Source of the DNA: Oscillospiraceae bacterium
GTDB lineage: Bacteria > Bacillota > Clostridia > Oscillospirales > Ruminococcaceae
Direction: 5' to 3'
DNA length: 18,360 nucleotides
NCBI GenBank assembly: GCA_009776345.1
Contig: WRLS01000023.1
Coordinates: 1-18,360 of the forward strand
Program-made: the position numbers and the translations under genes
In this document: positions 1 through 5,059 of the stretch, one piece after another
Position numbering within the stretch: the stretch's first letter is position 1
Layout: every line of letters begins with the position of its first letter
The notes under the pieces: generated by a model
What the model was told of the DNA's origin: nothing
The model's input: only the letters and a program-made list of their open reading frames with translations
Databases searched by the model: none

Positions 1-60
1 GGGCAATCAGTAAAAAACATCTCTCGTCCGCTTTCGCCTTGCGAGGCTCAAATGCTGGGC

Positions 61-107
61 GCGGGGAAAAAGATATAGTGAAAAAAAGAAAACGAATTTT
101 TCCCCGC
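61..107. repeat. Long-loop inverted repeat near left edge
   Basis: An 11-bp perfect inverted repeat: GCGGGGAAAAA at 61-71 pairs with TTTTTCCCCGC at 97-107, around an A-rich loop of 25 nt. No T-run follows on the right; on the minus strand it is not followed by one either, so it is not a clean rho-independent terminator. The rest of 1-147 holds nothing I can recognise as a gene or RNA. It could be the 3' end signal of a gene to the left of the window, but that is a guess. Confidence 0.45.
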
Positions 108-147
108 TTCTTAAACCTTCAGTTAGCATTGTAGTTTTTATAGACAC

Positions 148-448
148 AAAGCACCAAAGGCAAGTAGGCATAAACCTAAAGCAGGGAACGACGCCCGGAA
201 GCGCCTGCGCACGTAATTACAGCGGAAAAAGTCTTTGATAATCTTTTTTTCATAATTCCTTTTTCCGCGTTCGAGACCTGGAGCTCGGCTCGGCTGAGCG
301 ATTGGGCGGATTATAGAACAGGCATATGACGTGCGCGATGAAAGGCACAAGACTATGCGATTTGTCGAAATGGGGGTTCGGGGTCTCCCCGGCGCGTTTT
401 GGTTACTTTGCCGCGTTGCAAAGTAACAGCCCCCGCGGCTTGAGCGGT
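148..448 (+). repeat. Structured ~300-nt repeat element, copy 1 (possible ncRNA)
   Basis: Direct repeat of 3792-4090. Identical blocks include 207-232 with 3850-3875, 300-316 with 3942-3958, 327-340 with 3970-3983 and 429-448 with 4071-4090. Stems visible here: GCTC 283-286 with GAGC 296-299; GCATA 322-326 with TATGC 354-358, enclosing GTGC 331-334 with GCAC 345-348; then a three-way junction closed by GGGGG 372-376 with CCCCC 430-434, holding hairpin CGGGG/CCCCG (379-383, 387-391) and a 10-bp hairpin (402-411 with 418-427). The two copies differ in several stems by paired changes that keep pairing. No convincing reading frame runs through it and I see no T-run terminator. Strand is assigned only from the common orientation of both copies. 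Class unknown. Confidence 0.7.
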
Positions 449-476
449 GAAAAACAACCGAAGATAAAACCGCGTT

Positions 477-525
477 ATAACCACCCCGTCCGGCTGCGCC
501 GTCCAACCCCTCCAAGGAGGGGAAT
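477..525 (-). repeat. Two-hairpin modular repeat (family B), copy 1
   Basis: Read on the minus strand: AATT, a 7-bp hairpin CCCCTCC/GGAGGGG (plus-strand arms 507-513 and 516-522), a short linker, a small hairpin CGGC/GCCG with 3-nt loop (491-494, 498-501), and a GACGGGGTGG-like tail. The same arrangement recurs at 895-943, 14992-15051, 15109-15170, 15183-15230 and partly at 18279-18298. The second stem has different bases in each copy but stays paired. Confidence 0.6.
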
Positions 526-539
526 TTCGGGCGTCAAAA

Positions 540-682
540 GTCGGCGGGACAAGGTTTCGCAACCCTGCCCCGCGTATATGTTAACCGGGAACGTACCCAT
601 TGGCACATGATGCCATGGGAAAGCCGCCCGGGGTTAACACCGCGCAGACAGAACCGCCTTTCTGCCCGCATTTTAAGATATG
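540..682. other. Gene-free stretch with nested inverted repeats
   Basis: Three consecutive foldable units: GCGGG with CCCCGC around an inner GGTT-TCGC-AACC hairpin (about 543-573); GTTAAC 580-585 with GTTAAC 633-638 enclosing CCCAT-TGGCA (596-605) paired with TGCCA-TGGG (611-619); and GCAGA with TCTGC further right. It is not repeated elsewhere in the window. No reading frame is convincing. It may be a structured RNA or a decayed repeat; I do not recognise a riboswitch class. Confidence 0.35.
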
Positions 683-704
683 CATTTACGGCACAAAGAG
701 TGCG

Positions 705-862
705 GCGCGGCACAGCCGCGCAGGATTGAGGTTTTAGGATTGAGGATTTAGGAAGGGCAGGAATTTGCAGGGTCGGGGTTCCATCCCCGACCGCGAATAT
801 TCGACCGGACTTTGACGGTCGGGCATGGAAGCCCGACCCTACCCTAAAACCTAAATCCTGCC
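705..862 (+). repeat. Composite palindrome/heptad repeat, copy 1
   Basis: In order: hairpin GCGCGGC-ACA-GCCGCGC (705-721); four heptads GGATTGA, GGTTTTA, GGATTGA, GGATTTA (723-750) and GGAAGGG (751-757); then a large nested palindrome. Its left arm is hairpin GGTCGGGG/CCCCGACC (771-778, 785-792) with loop TTCCAT; its right arm is hairpin GGTCGGGC/GCCCGACC (817-824, 831-838) with loop ATGGAA. The loops are complementary, so the arms can also pair with each other around the central CGAATATTCG. Reverse-complement heptads CCTAAAA, CCTAAAT close the unit (843-856), ending in CCTGCC. Further copies lie at 2214, 14849, 15234 and 18305. Confidence 0.75.
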
Positions 863-867
863 GAAGA

Positions 868-894
868 CCGTAGGGGCGGCAATCTGCCGCCCGC
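868..894 (+). repeat. Short palindromic repeat (family D), copy 1
   Basis: GTAGGGG-type head, then stem GGGCGGCA (874-881), loop ATC, stem TGCCGCCC (885-892). Relatives with different but still paired arms lie at 18143, 18198 and 18254. It is joined directly to a family B copy through CGCAATTCCCC, and the same junction occurs at 18276-18286. Confidence 0.6.
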
Positions 895-943
895 AATTCC
901 CCTCCTTGGAGGGGTGGCAGGCGTAGCCTGACGGGGTGGTTTT
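895..943 (+). repeat. Two-hairpin modular repeat (family B), copy 2
   Basis: AATT, hairpin CCCCTCC-TT-GGAGGGG (899-914), linker TGGC, hairpin AGGC-GTA-GCCT (919-929), then GACGGGGTGG. The second stem differs from copy 1 (AGGC/GCCT versus CGGC/GCCG) while keeping the pairing and a 3-nt loop. Confidence 0.65.
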
Positions 944-974
944 AAATAAGTACAAAACTTATCGTTTCTTCCCT

Positions 975-1002
975 CCCTAATCCCTAATCTCTAATCTCTA
1001 AC
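975..1002 (+). repeat. Four tandem heptads upstream of the reductase
   Basis: CCCTAAT, CCCTAAT, CTCTAAT, CTCTAAC in perfect 7-nt register, directly upstream of the reductase ribosome binding site at 1009-1014. This looks like the right-hand heptad end of the composite repeat, here without its palindrome. Any leader or promoter of the reductase must lie in or left of it; a small inverted repeat ATAAGT/ACTTAT sits at 946-962, but I cannot name promoter boxes. Confidence 0.6.
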
Positions 1003-1022
1003 TACTATAAGGAGCTTACACT

Positions 1023-2210
1023 ATGCGTTACCGAACAGACCCAAAATCAAAAAACAGCCTTTCTGCCCTTGGCTTTGGCTGTATGCGCTTTCCGCGCGGC
1101 GCGGGCGCAAAAACAGACCTCGCCAAATCCGAAAAGCTTGTGATGTCCGCGGTCGCCGCCGGGGTGAATTATTTTGACACCGCATACATCTACCCCGGAA
1201 GCGAGCGCACTTTGGGCAAGATACTTGCAAGGAACCCCGGCACGCGCGAAAAAATCTTTATAGCCACCAAGCTGCCGCACGCAAAATGCAAAACCCACGC
1301 GGATTTCGGTAAAATCTTCACCGAGCAGCTCGGGCGGCTCGGCACCGGCTATATCGACTATTACTTGATCCATAATCTCACCTGTACCGAGGATTGGGAC
1401 AGGCTTCGGGAAATGGGCATTGAGAATTGGTTCGTGCGGGAAAAAGCCGCAGGCAGGATACGCCGCGCGGGGTTTTCTTTCCACGGGGCGCAAAATGCTT
1501 TTATGGAGCTGCTGGACGTGTTCGACTGGGATTTCTGCATGATACAGTATAATTATATGAACGAAAACTACCAGGCAGGGCGCGCGGGGCTTCTCCGCGC
1601 GAATGAAAAAGGCCTGCCCGTTATAGTTATGGAGCCGCTTCTCGGCGGGAAGCTCGCCACCGGGCTACCGAAAAAAGCCGCGCGGGTCTTTGAGAACGCG
1701 GACAGCACACTTTCCCCCGCGACGTGGGCATTGCGCTGGCTGTGGGACCAAGGCGAAGTCACTGTCGTGCTTTCCGGCATGGCAGGCGAAAGCCAGCTTG
1801 CCGAAAACATCAACGCCGCCAAAACCGCCGAGGCCGGCTCGCTTACGGCGCGCGAAGCCGACGCAATAAAAGAGGCCGCGTCGGTCATCCGCGAATCCTA
1901 CAAAATCCCGTGTACAGGGTGCAATTACTGCCTGCCCTGCCCGCGCGGCGTAAACATCCCCGGCTGTTTTGCCGCCTACAACACGTCCTACGCGTCCGGT
2001 TATATCACGGGCATGGCGCAGTATATGACAAGCACCGGCGCGGCAAGCCCGTCGAAAAGCAGCGGCGCATACGGTTGTACAAGCTGCCGCGCGTGCGAAA
2101 AACACTGCCCGCAAAAAATCGCCATCGCCGACGCCCTCACAAAAGTTACAAAGCGCATGGAGCCAATTTGGGTCAGGGCGGCAATGCGGCTTGCGAGGAA
2201 GTTTATGTAG
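1023..2210 (+). CDS. Aldo/keto reductase with C-terminal [4Fe-4S] domain
   Basis: Predicted cytoplasmic oxidoreductase of 395 residues, probably NAD(P)H-linked; substrate unknown. The N-terminal ~280 residues form the aldo/keto reductase barrel. The usual catalytic tetrad is visible: Asp52 and Tyr57 in FDTAYIYPGSE, Lys83 in IATKLP, His117 in YYLIHN. The C-terminal part carries two iron-sulphur clusters: Cys297, 300, 303 and 306 (CTGCNYCLPCP) and Cys352, 355, 358 and 362 (CTSCRACEKHCP). This fused form is common in anaerobic Clostridia and suggests electron exchange with a ferredoxin-like partner (inference). The start is set by AAGGAG at 1009-1014, 8 nt before ATG. It seems monocistronic: repeats precede it, and a repeat plus a terminator follow. 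The stop codon abuts the repeat hairpin at 2214. Confident in the family, not in the substrate. Confidence 0.93.
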   Translation: MRYRTDPKSKNSLSALGFGCMRFPRGAGAKTDLAKSEKLVMSAVAAGVNYFDTAYIYPGSERTLGKILARNPGTREKIFIATKLPHAKCKTHADFGKIFTEQLGRLGTGYIDYYLIHNLTCTEDWDRLREMGIENWFVREKAAGRIRRAGFSFHGAQNAFMELLDVFDWDFCMIQYNYMNENYQAGRAGLLRANEKGLPVIVMEPLLGGKLATGLPKKAARVFENADSTLSPATWALRWLWDQGEVTVVLSGMAGESQLAENINAAKTAEAGSLTAREADAIKEAASVIRESYKIPCTGCNYCLPCPRGVNIPGCFAAYNTSYASGYITGMAQYMTSTGAASPSKSSGAYGCTSCRACEKHCPQKIAIADALTKVTKRMEPIWVRAAMRLARKFM

Positions 2211-2213
2211 GCA

Positions 2214-2376
2214 GCGCGGCGGAGCCGCGCAGGATTTAGGCTTTAGGATTGAGGATTTAGGAAGGGAAGAAAATTGTAGGGTCGGGGTTCCATCCCCGAC
2301 CGCGAATATTCGATTCGCCTTTGACGGTCGGGCATGGAAGCCCGACCCTACAAGCTCCTTGCCCTAAAACCTGCGC
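2214..2376 (+). repeat. Composite palindrome/heptad repeat, copy 2
   Basis: Begins 4 nt after the reductase stop codon. Hairpin GCGCGGC-GGA-GCCGCGC (2214-2230); heptads GGATTTA, GGCTTTA, GGATTGA, GGATTTA (2232-2259) plus GGAAGGG; nested palindrome from TTGTAGGG (2274) to CCCTACAA (2353), whose two hairpin arms have complementary loops TTCCAT and ATGGAA; then CCTAAAA and CCTGCGC (2363-2376). This is the most complete copy in the window. Confidence 0.8.
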
Positions 2377-2385
2377 AAGCGCAAG

Positions 2386-2421
2386 CGCCCCGCCGCCTTT
2401 TCAGGCGCGGGGCGGTTTTTT
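2386..2421 (+). terminator. Rho-independent terminator after the reductase
   Basis: GC-rich stem CGCCCCGCCGCC (2386-2397) with GGCGCGGGGCG (2404-2414), one bulged base, loop TTTTCA, followed by T6 (2416-2421). Orientation fits the rightward reductase. On the minus strand the hairpin is not followed by a T-run, so it probably does not end rpsT efficiently. Confidence 0.8.
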
Positions 2422-2438
2422 AGCGTCATACAGAAAAA

Positions 2439-2699
2439 TTAACCGGCGCGGTTAAGCTTGGTTGCCAGTGAGGATTTTTTACGCGAGGCACAGTTTTTAT
2501 GGAGCAGGCCGCGCGCGGCGGCTTTATCTATTTTTTTCATCGCCAGGCGGACTATCTGCTCCTTATCCCCGGTATCGCCCGCAAGGGCCAGCTCCGCTTT
2601 TTTTATAGCGGTCCTGAGGTCAGAGCGCGCCGCCTTATTTATAGCGGTTTTTACGGCGATTACCTTCACTCTTTTTTTCGCGGATTTACAGTTTGCCAT
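2439..2699 (-). CDS. rpsT: 30S ribosomal protein S20
   Basis: 86 residues, the usual length for bacterial S20, highly basic and alpha-helical; it binds 16S rRNA in the body of the small subunit. Recognisable features are the start MANCKSAKKRVKV, the central KKAELALAGDTGDKE segment, and the late motif KIDKAAARGLLHKNCASRKKSSLATKLN. The start codon has a strong ribosome binding site, GAAAGGGGGG on the minus strand (2709-2718). It is transcribed alone from a near-consensus sigma-A promoter at 2768-2796 and diverges from gpr. Nothing unusual in the protein. Confidence 0.97.
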   Translation of the reverse strand: MANCKSAKKRVKVIAVKTAINKAARSDLRTAIKKAELALAGDTGDKEQIVRLAMKKIDKAAARGLLHKNCASRKKSSLATKLNRAG

Positions 2700-2733
2700 T
2701 TATTTTCACCCCCCTTTCTACATTCATAAATAG

Positions 2734-2749
2734 CCGTGAAATCGGCTGA
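2734..2749 (-). promoter_or_regulatory. Small hairpin in the rpsT leader
   Basis: AGCCG and CGGCT separated by 6 nt lie in the predicted 5' untranslated leader of rpsT, between the -10 box and the ribosome binding site. S20 represses its own translation in some bacteria, so a regulatory role is possible, but this stem alone does not show it. Confidence 0.3.
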
Positions 2750-2767
2750 TTTTATGTTAGCTATGCA

Positions 2768-2796
2768 ATCATATCACCTTTTATTTGGAAATGCAA
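2768..2796 (-). promoter_or_regulatory. Sigma-A promoter for rpsT
   Basis: On the minus strand: -35 TTGCAT (plus-strand 2791-2796), exactly 17 nt, -10 TATGAT (plus-strand 2768-2773). It gives a leader of roughly 60 nt before the rpsT start. Five of six bases match consensus at each box. Confidence 0.75.
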
Positions 2797-2871
2797 GGGT
2801 TTTTGTGTTTTTTTTAGTTTGCTGAATATACTAAACATGAATACAACGAATTTCTCATCAGGAGGTACTGT

Positions 2872-3756
2872 ATGGCATTTCGCACGGATTTGGCGATGGA
2901 GCGGCTGGACGGCTGCGGTGGCGCGCCCAAACCGGAGGGGGTTTTGCAGAGCAGCCGAAGCCTTGATTCGCTTATAATAAACACAGTGGAAATTTGTGAC
3001 GAGAACGCGGCGCGGGCAATCGAAAAGCCGATTGGGAGATATATTACGATTATGGCGCCGCCATTTTACAGCGCGGAGGAGCTTTCCGAGCAGGAGCTGA
3101 ATGCCGTAGCGGAGGAAATCGCGGTATTTCTGCCGGAGGATGGGCTTGTGCTTGTCGTTGGGCTTGGAAACAATGATATAACACCGGACGCGATCGGCCC
3201 GCGCACCGCGCGCCAGATTGTAGCGACTCGGCATTTCACAGGGGAGGCGGCAAAGCAGGCCGGGCTGGACAGCTTGCGCGCAGTGGCGGCAATCACGCCC
3301 GGCGTACTCGGGCAGACAGGCATAGAAACCTCGGAAATTGTGCGCTCAATCGCCGAGGATATACAGCCCGGTGCGGTTGTTGTCGTGGACGCGCTGGCGG
3401 CGCGTGACGCGAACAGGCTGGGCTGTACAATACAGGTTTCGGATACGGGCATCTCCCCCGGCTCCGGCGTGCAGAACCGCCGCAAAGAGCTAAGCCGCGC
3501 AACCTTGGGCGTGCCTGTAATATCCATCGGCATCCCGACAGTGGTGGATGCTACCACACTCGCCAACGATATTTTAGAGGGCAGCGGTATGCCCGCAAAA
3601 AACCGCCGCTTGCTTGAAGACGGCGGCGGTATGATCGTAACGCCAAGGGATATCGACCTGCTGATCGGCCATGCCTGCAGGACGCTCGGGCTTGTAATAA
3701 ACAAGGCGCTCCATCCCGGGCTGACCTTTGAGGAGATATCTTATTTGGCGAGTTAA
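2872..3756 (+). CDS. gpr: Germination protease Gpr (spore protease, family A25)
   Basis: Aspartic-type endoprotease that starts degrading small acid-soluble spore proteins at germination; made in the forespore. Family signatures: FRTDLAMER at residues 3-11; VVGLGNNDITPDAIGP (95-110); TPGVLGQTGIETSE (142-154); VVDALAARDANRL (171-183); then QVSDTGISPGSG and IGIPTVVDATT. Asp106 and Asp173 align best with the two catalytic aspartates described in Bacillus. The start is fixed by AGGAGGT at 2860-2866, 5 nt before ATG. At 294 residues it is shorter than Bacillus Gpr (~370): the insert before the VTPRDID region is reduced, and the N-terminus begins almost at the RTDLA motif, leaving only about five residues of propeptide. 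Neighbours: divergent rpsT, then a structured repeat 35 nt downstream. A forespore sigma-G/F promoter is expected; I could not assign boxes with confidence. Confidence 0.95.
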   Translation: MAFRTDLAMERLDGCGGAPKPEGVLQSSRSLDSLIINTVEICDENAARAIEKPIGRYITIMAPPFYSAEELSEQELNAVAEEIAVFLPEDGLVLVVGLGNNDITPDAIGPRTARQIVATRHFTGEAAKQAGLDSLRAVAAITPGVLGQTGIETSEIVRSIAEDIQPGAVVVVDALAARDANRLGCTIQVSDTGISPGSGVQNRRKELSRATLGVPVISIGIPTVVDATTLANDILEGSGMPAKNRRLLEDGGGMIVTPRDIDLLIGHACRTLGLVINKALHPGLTFEEISYLAS

Positions 3757-3791
3757 AGTCATACACAAGATTCGTACCCATAAAAAAGCAT

Positions 3792-4090
3792 AAAGCCACA
3801 AAGGCAAGTAAGCGCAAAACTAAAGCAAAGAGCGGCGCCGGAAGCGACCGCGCACGTAATTACAGCGGAAAAAGTTTTTGATAATCTCTTTTCCTAATTC
3901 CTTTTTTCGCGTTCCAGCCCTGGAACCCGGCTCGGCTGGGTGATTGGGCGGATTATAGGGCATAGCATTTGACGTGCGCGATGGAAGGCACTATGCTATG
4001 CGTTTTGTCGGAGCGGGGGCCGGGGGTGTCCCCCGGTGTGTTTTGTTTCTTTTGCACAAGCAAAAGAAAAGCCCCCGCGGCTTGAGCGGT
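3792..4090 (+). repeat. Structured ~300-nt repeat element, copy 2 (possible ncRNA)
   Basis: Second copy of 148-448 in the same orientation, 35 nt after the gpr stop codon. Stems: ACCC 3925-3928 with GGGT 3938-3941 (copy 1 has GCTC/GAGC); GCATAGCA 3960-3967 with TGCTATGC 3994-4001, enclosing GTGC 3974-3977 with GCAC 3988-3991; an outer stem GCGGGGG 4013-4019 with CCCCCGC 4072-4078 enclosing CCGGGGG/CCCCCGG (4020-4026, 4030-4036) and TTTCTTTTGC/GCAAAAGAAA (4046-4055, 4060-4069). Stems are as long as or longer than in copy 1, which argues against random drift. It ends with the shared GCGGCTTGAGCGGT. Confidence 0.72.
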
Positions 4091-4209
4091 TGAGCAGTGC
4101 GAAGCTACAATAAGAAGAAAGCATATCGTAGGCGCAAGACACAGGTTTCCCATTTCACATTCTACGCAAACTGCAAAATTTGTGCCATACTAAACCTGCC
4201 GCAACCTGG
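4091..4209. other. Unassigned spacer between structured repeat and membrane gene
   Basis: No gene, promoter or convincing terminator seen. A 7-bp inverted repeat CAGGTTT/AAACCTG spans about 4142-4199 with a large loop and lies just past the 3' end of the leftward membrane-protein gene; it has no T-run. Together with the structured repeat this accounts for the 450-nt gap after gpr. Confidence 0.4.
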
Positions 4210-5043
4210 CTAAACAGAACCCAGCGAACGGGTATATCCGATGGTAAACACCAGCGCGTATATGCTCAGCGCCAGCACATACAGGCTTTCGTAAAGGCTG
4301 ATAAGCGCGGCAGGTGACGGCGCCGCGTATATTAGCATATACAAATAATTCGGCAGTACGAGAAGAAGCCCGCAGGCCGCTGTACAAAGCCCCGAGGAGA
4401 TTATATAGTTGCGGCCGTCCTTGCGCCCCTGCCCGCAAACTACCCGCGCGTGTCCCATGTAAAACAGCGTGGCACAAAGCATGAAAAGCACCACCAGCAT
4501 ATGGTCCGCGATGTGGAAAATTGAGTGGTAGCCGTTGAAACGGCTCAGCAGTAAAACAACCTGCCAAACAGGCGGCACGGCAAGCAATATCCCGGGCGGC
4601 CTGCGGCCAAAGAAAAGACCGATGCCCGTGACTATCAGCGCGGCGGCGGAAATATACCCCGCCGTTACATTTACCATGCGCAGTGTATCCGCAAAGCCGG
4701 TGTTTATTATTGGGGCAAGCGGCTCCAACGGATCAGACAAGCCATACAGCATATACAAAAACAGCGATACGCCCGAGATCATCGCGAATACCGGGAGAAT
4801 CGGCCCGCGTCCCCCCGCCAGCATATGGTCCCTGCCGGGGGATCGGAAGCGGTTGAGGACAAGCATCCCGCCAAGCCCGAGAAATAAAACAGCGGAATAA
4901 AACAGCGGTGCCGCGCCGCGTATTGTGTAAAAGCCCGTGCTGTGGTCGGTGAAGGCGAATTTAAGCGTGAAGCGTAAAACACCGCCAACCGCCGTCAGCC
5001 CGGCGAAAATCATATACATTGCTTTGTAATACGGCTCTTTCAT
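4210..5043 (-). CDS. Polytopic membrane protein of unknown function
   Basis: I do not recognise the family. 277 residues with about seven or eight hydrophobic segments, e.g. AMYMIFAGLTAVGGVLRF near the N-terminus, LFYSAVLFLGLGGMLVL, AALIVTGIGLFFG, HMLVVLFMLCATLFYMG and LYVLALSIYALVFTIG at the C-terminus; no enzyme motif or Cys/His cluster stands out. I chose the ATG at 5043 rather than an upstream in-frame one inside the citrate synthase gene, because GGAGG sits 6 nt before it on the minus strand. The gene starts 16 nt after the citrate synthase stop codon and is almost certainly co-transcribed with it. That suggests a link to citrate or TCA-derived metabolism, but the sequence does not say transporter. 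A divergent transporter or a sensor-like membrane protein are both possible. Confidence 0.8.
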   Translation of the reverse strand: MKEPYYKAMYMIFAGLTAVGGVLRFTLKFAFTDHSTGFYTIRGAAPLFYSAVLFLGLGGMLVLNRFRSPGRDHMLAGGRGPILPVFAMISGVSLFLYMLYGLSDPLEPLAPIINTGFADTLRMVNVTAGYISAAALIVTGIGLFFGRRPPGILLAVPPVWQVVLLLSRFNGYHSIFHIADHMLVVLFMLCATLFYMGHARVVCGQGRKDGRNYIISSGLCTAACGLLLVLPNYLYMLIYAAPSPAALISLYESLYVLALSIYALVFTIGYTRSLGSV

Positions 5044-5059
5044 GCGCTTCCTCCGTATG

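Noticed and set aside
331..348. Group II intron domain V look-alike (GTGC-GCGATGAAAG-GCAC)
   Set aside because: The flanking bases do not continue the domain V stem, there is no intron-encoded protein, and the surrounding structure is different.
138..896. Open frames of 60-125 codons on both strands in the left region
   Set aside because: They run through structured repeats and palindromes, are rich in Arg/Pro/Cys, lack ribosome binding sites and match no known family.
975..1002. Heptads resembling eukaryotic telomere repeat
   Set aside because: Short arrays inside a bacterial chromosome next to palindromes; the resemblance to CCCTAAA telomeres is best seen as coincidence.
1724..2239. 171-codon plus-strand frame within the reductase gene
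   Set aside because: Shadow of the reductase in another frame, with Arg/His-rich composition and no start signal.
705..2376. CRISPR array
   Set aside because: Repeats are palindromic and composite, not evenly spaced with unique spacers, and no cas gene is present.
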